64,000 bases of DNA from Crambe crambe. Lineage: Eukaryota; Porifera; Demospongiae; Poecilosclerida; Crambeidae. Each line of letters opens with the position of its first letter. The stretch's first letter is position 1. Below are positions 43,201-58,200 of this stretch, piece by piece. A program made the position numbers and the translations under genes. Location of the stretch: positions 5,861,501 through 5,925,500 of the forward strand of contig OZ004583.1 in assembly GCA_963924555.1 (NCBI GenBank), given 5' to 3'. The notes beneath the pieces were generated by a model that saw only the letters and a program-made list of their open reading frames with translations, did not search any database and had not been told where the DNA came from.

Positions 43201-46200
43201 GGACCACTCTCCAGCCTGCAGTAGAACTGTAACTGATGCATGTTTGGCAGAAGAATCTTCTATTCCAACATCCACTATAACGACAGGTTCACAGACACCA
43301 GTGGAGGGAGAGAAGTCCTTTAGTTCTTTGCGAACAAGGCGAGTGATTAACGAACTCTTTCCAGAACCAGGAGAGCCTAGAAAGACAGAATGTACTAATT
43401 TTCGTTTTATCACTCCAGATCTGTTGATGGCTTCTTGAATCACTTTGAGAAATTCTTTTTCATCTACTTCATCCTGACCAGAATCGTGGTCTCCTACAAG
43501 TATAGTAAGAAACCATTAATAAAATGTTTCTGGACAGATAACATACTCATGTGGTAACTATAATTAGTATCTTTTATATTGTAATCATTACTAGGCAACA
43601 TTTGACAGCAAACAAGAGAGCAAGCATTTCTATAGCTTTTAGAGCTGATAGGCTCCAATTAATTTGTACTGAAAGACTGTGGATGATACTGGGAAAAATC
43701 TTCTAAGTTCATCAGCAGTCTTATAGAGGCACCTGCTAAACTGAATGTGACAAGCTATCAAGCTAGCACTATGAACCCAAGCCATCAGTTCTACACTTGG
43801 GTCAGAGAACCCAGAGACACCAGAGGTTAGCAATGAAAGGAAAGTAGCTGTCTTTACACAACTCTAAAGTGGCCATGATTGATATGGACAGAGTCATAAT
43901 CTAAGCAACAGTTAGCCTTCAGACTTAGGATTTTCTACTGTTAGATAGCCCAAAGAATCCTCTATTGATATACTGCAAATGCAAAAAATTTCTTCTAAAT
44001 AATAATGCTAAATAGGGGTGGCCCCAAATTCAGCTGGACTATGACTGCAGCATCATATCAAACCAAGCCGTATGGCCCCAAAATCTATGCACTTTGACTG
44101 CAGCACATATCAAACTGGGTTTGGATTGATACGATGTTGAAGTCAAAGTAGTACATAATCTAGCTAGATTTTTTGGGGCCATACGGCTTGGTTTGATGAT
44201 TACATGGCCCAACTTTTACCAGTCAGATTTCATGACGCATAATGGAATCCCCATACGAGTGGGGTCCAGTAACCTTCCATTTTAAGTAAACCAGATCACC
44301 AACAGCAGACGTACAAAGAGGTTTCTTTGAATCATGCAATTGTTTCTGCATTAACTGTTGATTTTGAACTTTTGGTGTGAAATAGTAAATCAAGTCTGGA
44401 TCAAAGATGACGACCAATAAGAAGTTCAGCCGGATAGAACTGTCTTTGATACTTTTGATCCCCAATTTGAATGACTGGATTGTTAACAGGTAGAGGTAGC
44501 TACAGGTTTAGCCCTGGAAATATGCTAGCCAGTATGGTGGAGGTGCAGCTGCTTAGGGAGCTCAAGCAGAAAGTGACCGAGTCAACTGTTCACCCCATCA
44601 AGAAGGACTTCATTGAAGGATTAAAAAGAAAAAAAAGTACCAAGGATGGTGATGTGAAAGTCTTGCCATGGAGAAAGCAAGGCAGACCACTTCTCCTTGG
44701 AGAACATTTGTACCGTAGAGTTCAGTTATATTTGAAGAAGGTTAGGGATAAATCATTCAGTGAACCAATACAGCAGTTGCTAAAAGCGAGGTCAAAATGA
44801 AGTCCAATTTTGCCCCCCCCCCCCCCCCCAAAAAAAAAAAAAAAAAAAAAAAGAAAGCTCTTGATTCATTACAGTTCATTCAAACTGGCTGTTAGAAAAC
44901 AGCTGCTAAAATCGGTCAATTTTTTTGGCTGTATTATACCTATGGGGGACACATGTGGAGGAAGAAAATGTTTCCCATAGGCATAATACATGGAGCAAAA
45001 AAATATTTTCAATTCGATTTTGACTGGAGCAGTAGCTAGTTTCTGAAAATGAGGACAGTATTCCACTGACTCAGGCCAGTCTGCCAAATGTGACTAGATT
45101 TAAAATTTCTTGCAAGTTGTTAGAGCCTGTTAAAGTTTAAAAGCCACATACAAAATGTACATGAACTTACCAAATTGGTTTTGATCTTGATAGGATTGAT
45201 TCTGATAATTATTATGCTTATCTGCATGAAATTGTACCTTTCAGAACAGCGTATTTTATAAAATCAACACCTGCTTTGAAGAAGATAATATATATGTGTG
45301 TAGATCATGTTCTAATTGTAAGAACATTACTTGCTTCAAAACTTTTCAAAAAGTTTTCAGATTCATACCTTTGAGCCAGCAATAAAACATTTTAATATAA
45401 GTTGATTAGTGTGTTGACCTGCTTTGAAACATTAGTGTGTCTATTTGCTTGTCCTTTAATCAACACTCTATCAGCTGTGTGGGTAGCATGCTTTCTTGAT
45501 ATTTGACTTGTAGATTTAGAAATAGACTGCTGTGATGAATTAAGGAAGGGAAATCTGTGTGTAACTAATGAAATAAGCCAGTAGACTTCTAACTGGCATG
45601 AAAGTGTGGTAAAGCTAAGAAGCAACTGTCTATACAGTAGCATAGGAAGATGATTTAGAGACCTCCCAGGAATGTTCGGTGAAATCTGATGGGAATTTTA
45701 GCATATAAGATGATTTCTTAGAGAAATGAAATTTTAGCCCAGCTGGACTGGCCCTTATAAAGCAAACCAGTTCTTCTTGGAGAACGTTTAGACAGCAAAG
45801 TTCAGTTATACTTGAAGGTCAGGTAGGGAGCATCAGCTAGGATTGTAATGGCGGCTAGGCATGGAATTTTATAACAAAAACAAATTAGAGGAGTTCGGAG
45901 GTCACATCTCTCTATCTAAACATTGGGAACAGTCGCTCCTTAAGTTTGTTCTAGCTAATGGACCTATCGGTCCACAAACCAACCAGCTAAAGAATTTCAT
46001 AGGGGTAAGTTCCAGTGGCCCCATGGGGTGAGGAAAATATAGAGAAGGCTATGAAAATAATCAGTGCGGAAACTCTTTTGCTTCAAGAAGCAGTTGCTAA
46101 ACACCATGTGATGAATGTTAGAATACACACTTAGCTCATGTGCTCTAACTTGCAATATGAGAATTAATATCAGCTGACCAGAGGCAAACTAACAAAATAT

Positions 46201-49200
46201 TTCAGCTTGAAAATATTTCCTAACTATTCAATTCAATTTTGACTGGAGCAGTAGCTAGTTTCTGAAGATGAGGATAATATTCCACTGACACAGGCAGAAA
46301 TTGCCAGTCTGCCAAATGTTACTATCAAGCAAGATGTTGTAAGAGCTTGTTAAAGTTTACAAGCTACATACAAATTGTACATGAAGCCTAATTTTCAAAC
46401 CAAGATGATCAAATTAAGATCTTGATATCATTCTGAAATCCATATAATTACATGCTTCAAATATGTTATCTGAGTGAAGTAGTACCTTTAGAACAGTGAG
46501 TCACTTAATCAATGAGGGTCAATGGTATACTATTAACCCAGGTTAATAGGCATATGGAATGAGCGTGGGCAGGTTGCATAAGCACATGTAGGGGTGATAT
46601 TCAAGCAGTGGTCAGACTGAGAAGCAGAAGGCAAGCATATGATAGCAGAGCTGAAAAATTAACCCACCCGCCCACTTCCTGTGTAGCCTAACAAGGCTTG
46701 GGACCAAGTGCAGCATGGGTATTCACCATCCCAACAAGTCTCATCTAAGCTGACTAAGTAGCAGAGGTGGGGCATGACCTGATATAGCAACCACATTGGT
46801 TGCTAGGACTACACCCATCCTGTCCACTAGCCCAACAAGGCTTGGGTCTTGTTAAGACCAAGTGCTGGGCACAGCATGGGTATTCACCCAACATGTCTCA
46901 CCCAAGCTGAACTTGAGCAGCATAAAACAGGACAGGGTGGGACATAACCATATAGCTGGAAATATTGATGGGAATTATATTATACCATTTCCTCATAGAA
47001 ATACCAATGACAGTATTTAATTTGACAGAAGGAAACTGTGCAAAATAAATAATGCGCGTGCGTTGCACATGTGTGCTGTGTACAGCTAGCTATCATCGTT
47101 TAGCATGGATACTTTCAAGTTCTCTAGTTGTGTGAGGGGCCATCACGTCTAAGAAAGTCCAGAAGAATTAGAGCGTAGAAGAGCAATCCTTATGCTGTTG
47201 CTGTTCTTAAGACGGCTGCAATCGTTGGACACATCCCTTGAAGAATTTCAGCCGCTTGTTCTCTCTTTCTTTGCAGTGATGGCTTTGCAGGTTCAAGGCA
47301 GTACTGCTCTAATTTACCCCAGGGAAGGTCTATCAGTATGACTTTCTCTCCAGCAAGCACACGTCTTTATCAGGCAGGACTGGATTCTGGACTGGATTCT
47401 CCTTCTTCGGTAGAATATATTTCAGCAAAGACACACAGTATGGCAGCTGCATGTAGTGGTGTGCAATAAATGGCATGCAATATGTGCATGCGTACGTATC
47501 GCATGAACTTAATTAAACCATGTGACTTTTTGACGGTTTTATTTTTGGTGATATGATACTTAAACCACCAAAGCATCAAATTAAAATCTTTGTATACATT
47601 TCCGGCCACACAGTAGCAACCACATCGGTTGCTAAGGGGGAATTGCAGCAAAGCACTCAAGCCCCGTGCCCAGCACAGGTGTGTAGAAGGGTATTGTAGG
47701 CAAGATATTAAACAATCATACACCCTCATCTGGATGTTTTGAAGGAGATGTTCTAAATTGAACAGTACTTGCTTCATAACAATTAAGTTCAAACTTTCAA
47801 GTCTTGAACAAAGCATACAAGTCAAAAATCAAGAAAGCATCATGCTACCCACACAGCTGGTAGAGTGTTGATTAAAGGACACGCAAATAGACACACTAAC
47901 TAATATTTCAAAGCAGGTCAACACACTAATCAAAGTTATTGGGAGAAAATGTTTGCGTTTCTAAGAAGCAACTGTCTATAGGAAGATGATTTAGAGACTC
48001 CCCAGGAAAATTTAGGATTTTAGGATCTTTTAGATTTTAGACATAAGAAGCGCAAAATAAGAGAATGAAAATTAAGCTCTCAAATCACCAAGCTGGACTG
48101 GCCCCTATGTTTGCTAACTTGTTACCACATACACAATATTCACATACTTACAGATTCTAAATTCATAAAAACTTTCTGTACATAATATGCACAGTATGTG
48201 AAACGTAATGAAACCATGCATGACTGTAATAGCAGCAACATTACCCCTTTAAGTTTCAATGCTAATAGGCAGTTATTGGTGCGTGTAAGTCTCACCTTTG
48301 ACATACTTGGTGGTAACACCCTCAGCAAGTGCATCGTAACCTGTACGCCTGAGTGCCCTGGCCAATCTCTCCCAATCAATAGCAGGGTTAAGACGCACCA
48401 TGATCTCAGCTAAGGCTTGCTTTGGTGTAGTATTCTCACTTGACTCAATTCTTTCCATTAGCGAATCAGGAAGAGGTAGCTGTTGTGCCACTTCCTCCCA
48501 ATCTTCCACTTCCTCCAACACCTTGTTTATTCTCTCAATGCTGAAGTTGGAATCTGTCAATGATGAAATGAAGATGTACAGGTATAATTATTCCAACATG
48601 ATTACTCAAAAACTAAGTGACTATCCCATGCATTGTAGAATGAGAATTAGAATAGTATTGTGCACATCATACATGAATCAATAAATTTCCCCTACAGCAT
48701 GTGCACACCTGTACTGATCATTCTGGCTATAGCTGTAATGGATCACTAAAAACAACTAACTCACCTCTAGTACAATAATCACAAGCTTTAATGGCCACAT
48801 CGACTTCCTTGATCTCAAATACATCTCCATAGAGTGCAGCTGTAGCAATCTCCTTCCAAGTAGGTTGCTCTTGATGGCTACTGATGTAACACATGGCAGC
48901 TACTTTCACTTGCTGCTCCTCACTGGGTATACAGGACTCAATACGCTCCATTAGATAGTAGAATGGTTGGTCGTTATTGGAATCTTTCACATTGTATATA
49001 ATGTTCAATGGTGACTCCTCTGCACTCATCAGTACAGTCGTCAGGTTCTCAACTGTCATTGTGGGGTCTGCAGGGGAAACTTGATTACAGCTAGAACTGA
49101 ATGGAAATAATGACCTATGACACAATAGCTACTTTAATCACTTAAAGGGAATTGTCTATGGAAGGGATAGTTTGTGTCATGAAACCATAGAGTCATTTTG

Positions 49201-52200
49201 GATTCCACTGTATCCCATATGAACCATACACTGCAATTTAGTTGCTATGGCATGTACACATGCTATTGAGATCTTAAAACTTTAACAAAGCATAGAAAGG
49301 GTTTTTAAGAAAGTTTTAGATAGAGGGTACAAAGTTGAATTCAAGCGATCCATATACACTGTTTGAGAATAAGTGTGTTCTAATTGTATTGCAGCCATAC
49401 AGCTAGCTGATGGGATGTAATAGTTGACAGATTCAGTCACTATGAAATGGAAACAAGTTCCATCAGTTTACACTCAACACTTAATACAGTTCTTAAAATA
49501 GTCCAGCTATATGTACTATAATGGGAGGGGTTAAGTGAGAATCTGAGAATACAATCATCTAATGAATCAATCTGACTGAGCCAATTACAAAAACTCTGAG
49601 GAGTATGCCATGGGTAGAATCTTAATAAAGATATTAGCTAGCACACAGTCAGTCAATTAGTCTAAAGTTAGGAGAGGTATGTGTGTTACGGAATAGGGGA
49701 TTTCCCCTAAGTTACCTATCACTGGCTCTGCAAAGTTTCTGATGCCGTCAGCATACTTGTGTTCATCCATTTCATGCATTCTGCTTATGAGTTGTCTCCA
49801 TGTAGTGATAGCATAAGCAGTCAGGAATTCTTCCAAAGAGTAGTAGTAGTAGCTCGTATACTTTAGTAGAAATACAGTATATTTCTGCACATTCTCAACA
49901 GAGAAATCTGATCCTAAAAGAGAATAATAATATTACTTAGTCGGGATTCTAAGCATGCAATGTACGTATGCAGGGCCTAACTTTTTAAAACTCCAGGAAC
50001 TATAATTCTAAGTGTCAGTTCTGATATTAGATAAGTATGAATGCTATTAATGCTACTATTATTATGCATATGAGAAATTTTATAGGAATCCCATTCCTTA
50101 GGTTATATAGGCTAATGAGATTCTAGTGGCCACATGGTCATACCAAAAAGTTAAGTTCTGATTAGATTTCACTTGGTAAGTCAAAAGATAACTCAGAGTT
50201 TCTAAACTATAGCCAGCCACTCACATCAAGATCATTACATTCCTGGATCCTATATGGACCATGTCAACACTACTAGAATTTCTTACACTGTTAGCTTACA
50301 AAGTATCAACAAGAAATGCATCTCTCACCATTAGGAAGGTACTTTGATGCCTGTTCAGCTGCAATCTCCTCCCCACAGTGAGACAGTGCTGTCACCACAT
50401 TCCCCCAGGTCACATAGGGGCACACATGGACTAGGTGATGAACGAGGGCTCCTTTCTGATCGTGAGCAGACTTGATCTGTGATATAGTATGGTCAACGAT
50501 CCCCATGTACTTTGATATGGTCTCCCAGTCCTCCACCTCCTTTAATATCTCACTTAACAACTCAGCAGTAAATGTTGGATCTGCTAAGAGGAAAAGTAGT
50601 CTCAAGTGTATGCTCAGGAACAGCGATGACTACGTATGTCGTACTCATCACTTTATTTATATGTATCATATAGCACTAAATTTTCATGGTTTTGCAATAG
50701 AAGTGTGAACCTCTAATTATTTTGCAATACCACCAAATCTGCAAAAAAATTACCCCATGAAAAATTCCTGCAATATGGTAGCTTACTGTCCCCTGACCTT
50801 TTGAGAAGTTAGTCATGGCACTCTCAGCAGCCTTCATCTCTCCAACTTCATAGAGCAGTAGGGATAATAACTTCCAAGAGGGACAACCATGACTGGTTAT
50901 GTAAAGAGAGGCAGCAGCTCGTATCTTCTCCTCTCCACTTAGGGATGAGATGCGGGAGCAAACAGACAGAGGACAGCCACCAATAGAATCCTCCTGTTTC
51001 TTCAGCACTGATGACACATCTCCCTCTATCTGCATGAGTACTGCTGCTACATTCTCTACACTCAAGGTGGATTCTACAGGAGTAAACACAGCATGTTGCA
51101 TGACATGGATCATAAAGTACAACCATGCAGGTTAGGTGCTATTCAGATGGCTGCATGTATGAATGAATCACACTCATCAAGACTTAGTGAAGTCTGCATG
51201 TGCTCATGCAGTCATCCTTGTATGTCTCATGCAAACATTTCTCATAAGATAATGCATGGAGGCAAAGTATAGAGCTCATAAAGTTCATATTGTATCAAAA
51301 CTTTTAAAAAACAAATACTCAAATCTTCCTACCAGTGCCACCTGGCTACTGATTGTCAGTACTGAATCTGCAGTTGATTAAGTTTTTAGTTTTCTTGTGC
51401 CTATTAATTGCTCAGACTTGCCATTTTCATTCTGGGTGCACATTATTTAGAGTACTGTGCAGCAATTAGCTGGATTGGTATTTGATACAAATGTAGGCAT
51501 GCATAGAGGCCGAGTTTTAAGTATGGTGAGCATAAAGCTCAGCAACCAGAACACACGAATGAATATGCACAGCCTGCTGCATAAGGGGTAGGTGCCAAGA
51601 TTTGTTAAAATACTAGATGGTCAATCTGCAAAAGTTGTACAGTGGAACCTCCAATAAAGGACCCTCCAAGAAAAGGACAACCTCCCAACAAAGGATGCTC
51701 TTTTGGGCCCCATTTCCCATAGCATTAGTACATTTTTAATATCCGAGAAAAGGATAACCTCTCTGCAAAAACAAAGTGGCTGATCCCAAAGTGTCCTTTA
51801 CTCGGAGGTTCCACTGTAATGAAAATTGAGCTCCTCCATTACAAATTACTATGTAGTATCTATAGGTGGGCATTAATATAAGGGGTCATGATGGCAAAAT
51901 AAAGTTATCTTGGCAATGGACTCTTCCAGATGATCATCACCCTGACATGCTTCAAACAATGTTCAAACTTGTGCAACTTTCTCAGGACTTCAAGATAAAG
52001 TCAGGTCACACACATCAGGTCACACACAGAGAGACCTGAACTCTGGGCTATAATAATATCAGCTAACAATACAGTCATGCATGATGATCATACCTTGTGG
52101 TGGCTCAGCAAACTTTCGAATGTTATCAGCAAATCCATTTTTTGTGATATCAAGAGCCCAAATAAGTCTCCTCCAGGAAGAAGGTGCTCCCTTTCCTGCT

Positions 52201-55200
52201 AACCAGGCATTGAGAACCAATTCAACACTAGATGCAGGAGCATCTTCCACTGCTAGCAATCCTTTCAATGATGCTGCCTTTATCACCAATATTTGTGGGA
52301 TGTACTTGGTGATGTTAGGTAGTGTCAACTGTGGGACTGCATGGGAACACAAAATAGTAGAACACATGATCACTACATGTGCCAGTCAGAACATAATACC
52401 AGACAGTTCATCATTGCAGTGCATACCATGGTTAGTACATCACTGCTCACTAAACATAGGGATAGTACATTACTACACACTGTACTTCACTCCACACCAT
52501 ATAGGAATAGTACTTCAGGATTTTATGTGGGGGGAGGAATTATAGGGAGGTTTGTGAGGTTATAGGGGGGCAGGAAGTCTTGATGTCACTATTATTTTAG
52601 ACCTTGGTTACATGTGATTTGTGTATGCAATATTAGCAAGTTTAACTTTGATGTGTGTACACTGAAAGTATGTGCAACACATTTACATAGTTCTCTTGAT
52701 ACACACCCCTAAGGAAGATATGGGATCATAACTGCATGACAAGGAGATGCTGAACAACCTGAACACTTTAGCTAATATCTGTCTTCTATTGTTGTTGGAA
52801 TAGAAAGACAGACCACAGATGAAGATAGAGAAAACTCATTTACTGAGAGAAAAAATCTTGATTGAACTTATTAATGAAAATAGCTAATGATAGAACTGAT
52901 TTAGAATAAGATGTATGGATGTATGGAATAAAAGGAAGACTAGTTGTGGGATTTTACAAGGGGGCAGCTGAGGGGAGAAACCCTCTTGAAAGAAACCAAG
53001 ATCACTACACACCATATAGGGATAGTACATCACTGCACACCATATAGGGATAGTACATCACTGCACACCATATAGGGATAGTACATCACTGCACACCATA
53101 TAGGGATAGTACATCACTGCACACCATATAGGGATAGTACATCACTGCACACCATATAGGGATAGTACATCACTGCACACCATATAGGGATAGTACACTA
53201 TATAGGGAGACTCTCAGCTCTTCCAATTATGAGCATTTCAGGTGACTCTTAAATAATAAAGCTTTATAACTTTTAGGGAAGTCATGAACATAATTGGTAA
53301 AAGGTAATGATACTTCAAAAAAATTAAGTGATAATTTTATAAACCACTTACTCTGATCAGGATGGACTGGTGTCACCACTTGGAACACAGGAGGAGAAGG
53401 AGCAGGTGCTGATAAGACCTATAAATAATTATAATCCTACGTATCATGAAACATCAATTTATAACTTTATAACTTAAAGCTTTTCCGTTACAACTTGATT
53501 TACTATGTATAAGGATCTTCTCCTCCCCCCTCCCACCAACCTCGTCCTGGATTGAAAATAGGGTACTACTTCCAGTTATCTGGTGACCCTTGGGACTTGT
53601 CCTGGTTACAGGGGTGGCAAGTGACCCAAATTTCAGTGGTCCAGATTAGAGGGATATGGCCAAAAACATTTGTAACATGAAATCAGGATCCAGTTATTAA
53701 GAGCATGAAAGTATACGTGCTAAGTCATGGCCAACACACTGTTTGGGACTTCAGAATGCTACCTTATCTACATTATTAACCACCATTGTCTCTTTGTAGT
53801 AGTGTATGCTCTAAGAACCTTTGCTACATGAATATGATCTGATTACTGGGAGTGTGCAGCAAATATAAGCAGAACTCTACTAGCACACACAAGCATATAC
53901 GTAGGTGGTCTGCAGTATGCAGTTGGTGTCATAATTATATTGAAGTGGGTAGCATATGGAAGTGGTTATAACTTTATACCTCCCTCCCTCCCGCCTGGAC
54001 TTTTGTAGGTTTATCTGATGGGGCCTGGTCTCAGTTTAGAGACCAGGTAGGTGTGGTTTGCACCTGATGCCTGTGGGCATTTAACTACTGGACATGAAGT
54101 CTATTCCCTATTAATCTAGCTGCTAGGCCCTTTTTTCCCTTCTAAAAAAAATAACAAGGGAAAAAAGGGTCTAGCAGCAAATTCCTCTATCCTCACTTAT
54201 ATGGCATGGTAAGCCAAACCACAAGAACAGCTGATGTGGTTTACACCAGCATGTGTGTTATTAAACACATGGTAAATAATCACATCTCTGGTGTATTCTG
54301 TGGGCATGGAGCTAATATGCTCTCTTTTTTTTTTTTTTTTTTTTTTTGGCCTATTCTTCTATTCTGCAGTGCTCCCCCAGCAGACCCTTTATTCTTTTTA
54401 TAGTAGCCTATTATTCTCAACAATATATATCATGAAAGAGTACTTTTTAAGCTGTACAGCATTAAAGATGTACAGTTTTCTTGCTGATCACCAAAAGGAT
54501 GCTTTTAAAATAACAAGTTTGTCTTTAAGGTGGCGGGTAGGTATTTGCTCATGAATAATTCATGAGTTAATGAGGCGAGTAGTTGCACCGACTATGAGAT
54601 GCTACAGTTGAAAATTACAGTTTAATACTGACTAACACTTCCTACTCTATAACTGAGGGCAGACCAGACACTCGAGATCACTACCGTTGCAGAGAAACTC
54701 AACCACTAAGCAGCCATACCTCGATCGATTTTTTGACGTCAATTTTCTCAAACTGCAGCCATGTGCTGACCGTATTTTGTACTTTTTCTTATTATATGAA
54801 CCAGTGGGCAGGGCCAGACGGAGAGATTTTGAAAAGAAGCCACTGTACGCGAGAGCTATGGCCCATCGATCGTTCGATCGACGGCTAAAAGCGATCAAAA
54901 TTCAGGAGTGTTGGCTTTTCTGGCTAAAATCTCTCCGTGCCGCCCTGCATCTTGGTTTATACAACTGGAATAAGCACAAAAGACAGTCATCACAAGCCTG
55001 TAGTTTAAGAAAATTGACGTCAAAAAATCGATCGAGGTATGGCTGCTTAGCGGTTGAGTTTCTCTGCAACGGTAGTGTTCTCGAGTGTCTGGTTTGCCCT
55101 CAGATGTAGAGTAGGAAGTGCTAGTCAGTATGAAACTGTAATTTTCAACTATACCATCTCATAGTCGGTGCAACTACTCGCCTCATTAACTCATGAATTA

Positions 55201-58200
55201 TTCATGAACAAACGCATACCCGCCGCCTTAAAAAGACTTGATGCCTCGGCATGTAGTAGACTTAGCTATAATACATTATTATTTTGATTTTTACTGATTC
55301 TTTTGTGGTGTGTCTACCTATATAATTATACTGAAGAAGATCTTATTTTACATGTCATTATTCTATAATTATCACATCAATGACCTTCTATGCTGTAGCA
55401 AACTGATATAGTTAGTGGCTGCTATAGCTTGTTTGCTTAGCTTTGTTGGCTCTTTCTCAGGACTTTTAACCTACTTGTGACTTTGTAGCTTCTGTTCTTG
55501 ATTGGCTTTCTTGTAGGCTCTCTTGCTGCTTTTTTAGAATCTTGAGCTTTATACCCTCTACTCTTCCTGTTTCATGTTGGGTTTTCTTGCTCCCAGTACT
55601 GATCGTTTACTTGCCTGCCTCTGCTCTCGCTGCTTGGCTCTCTTTCTGCTTTCTCACGATTGTTAACTTGTCTTGCCTACTACTCTAGTGACTTTGTAGC
55701 TTCTGTTCTTGCTATTTAACTTTCTTGTAGGCTCTCTTGCTGCCTTTTCAGACGATCATAGCTTTGTATCTAGCTCTCGTTTAATAACCGCTGAGCTATG
55801 CATGTGACTGTAAGGTCAAAGTCACGTGGATTCGTTTGCGCGTGCTACTAATAGGACGTATGTACCACGCACACATAGTCGCCTCCAGCACTGTGCCTCG
55901 GCACTTTGGTGCCGAGGCCAAAAAATTCTCACTCAGAATGCACACACCAGTATCAATTTTGTGCCAAGTCAAGACGCCAGCACTGGACAATCAGACAAAG
56001 GCTAGGGAGGAGCGAGGTTATAGTAGCTATAATAATAACTGCAGCCTATTATTAGCCTATTATGCTGGGATTCCAGTGAGGCCCTATTATTCCATTATTA
56101 TGCTAGCATATTAGCCCCATGCCTAGCTGTAAGTCTTTGATTCATGATAATAGGCTAGTAGATGAAGTAAATACTAACAAGCTAACAACTCTAGGTTCTG
56201 AATTACAACTAATATTAGATATTGAACTAAATTTCACTTGTGAACACACACACATCTTGTAGTCTGTAAATCCTGTAGTTCTAAAATAAAACGTGCAGTT
56301 CACTGGATAAAAGAATTAGCTAATCTGAAGGAGCATATACTTACAAAACTTAGATTAGTCCACACACACAAAAAAAAAATTAGCTGAAAAAAGGTATTTA
56401 TCACCATCCTCTATACACACTGGTGCTTCACCAGCAGCTAAAAAACCATCTGTCAGTTGCAGAAAGGACCAGCACATCAAGGTAAAAATTTCAAATCTTT
56501 CCACACTAATTAATTATTTACAACTGTTTTAATATAGTATCAAACACAATACCCAGACCTTTTGAGGGAAGAGGAATTCAAAATCTAGTTAATCATTCCA
56601 CACCTCCGTTGTCGAACTACCCCCAAACCTTTGCAAACTATTTCACCCATTACTCTGGAAAGTTTAACATGGATTCCTGCACCAACTGAAGAAACCATAG
56701 CTGTTCCTGTGAAAATAGTTATTATGCATAAGAGGCCTGTTCAAAAGAGGTTGTCAGAATCACCGAGGGGAATTGGATTAGCCCTTAGCTCAGGTTGCCA
56801 GTGCAGTGATGAAATCGGAACCAGTGTCCAGATTGGTAATAGATATCGTGATGAAGCGTCTTGTGAAGGAGTGTGAGCATTTGTGTGAGCGTAAGGAATC
56901 CTACGCAAGCATAAGCCAGTTGATTTGGTGTCAGTGAAGTGGGAGAAGATCTTGAATGAATGGAAGTGTCAGTCACCTCTATTTCATTCAATGCTTCTTG
57001 CAGTGTCAAAATGTTCCGGTGATGTTGGTGACCAAAAACTTCCAGCAATTTGTATGGCAGGAGGAATTTTACTGAAGGAAAGAAACATGCATATGACACC
57101 ACTACACCATATATCTGGATTAGTTCTTTTTCATGGTGACATCAGCAAAATGGTTAGTTACAATTGCATTCTGTTGCAATCTTTATACATATCTTGTTTT
57201 CTACCATATAGGCACGCGTTCATCTGAACCATCTTGGTTTGATCGTACACCCAGACACTACTCTTAAAAAGGTAGACGAATTAGGTCATAATCATGGCGA
57301 AAAAGTTATAGAGTGGAGGGACCAGCTGACAGTTTCTAATTCCGACCCTATTTGAGGTATTGTTTGGATGCATTATAGCCAGTTATGATTTATGTGCAAA
57401 TCACTTTTATAGAATCCAATTTGGTCAGAGCACCATTCTATTCTTGTGTGGGTGATAATGTGGACCTTCATCAATATGCTTCTCATCAGACCATTCAGAG
57501 GAGAGACAAAGACTTACATTGGTTTCATATGTATGCCATCCAACACCGTGTTCTCGGATTACATTTGTCTGATCACCCGAGCACTACGAAAATCTAAGAT
57601 TTGCCTCTATCGTCATGGCTTCCTTCAGTAAATTACTACGCGTTGTTGAGAAAGAAGTTCATTAGTGTCCCACATTCTTACCAGCCATCTCTCTTTCCTA
57701 TCTCCACTGGCCACTGTTGTAGCAGAACACAAACCTCATAGGTACTCACCACTGATGTCAAAAAAGTCTGAAATAGTAAGAAATGAAATCCCCCTCCCCC
57801 CCAAACCCTTTCTTGTTTTTTAAGGTTCCATTTGGAGTGCTCACAAAGTGTGAAAAGATATGATTGATATTCTTCAGCACATACAACAGTATTCTCCAAA
57901 ATCTGAAGAAGGAAACATTTACCCTATATTCTTTGGAGGTGACCAGCTGATGAGGGAAAGAGCTTCTGCTGCTCAGCAAGCAAAACTGTAGTCATCAACT
58001 GATGTTGGCAAGCTGAAAGGAATCATTCCAAAGAGTGAAGATTGGCACACTGCAGTTTGCTCATATCAGGTAGGTATAGGTGAATTTTATTACACTCATC
58101 CTAATACAGGTTGTTTGGGATGCTCTCTATTATAATGCTTCTGCAACTGAAAAGGTACTCTCAAACACCTAAAAGTACTTATCAATCGTTAAAATGTTCC

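Larger units (their letters stand above)
43494..48295 (-). other. Large intron of unit C
   Basis: A 4.8-kb intron with transposon debris (44052-44852) and a rearranged duplicate of the unit A intron 10 (45400-48250 versus 16500-18150, partly inverted near 47880). Confidence 0.55.

Noticed and set aside
54687..55109. 140-codon plus-strand ORF
   Set aside because: Lies across the palindromic TTAA element; the repeated residues at both ends reflect the inverted arms, not a protein.
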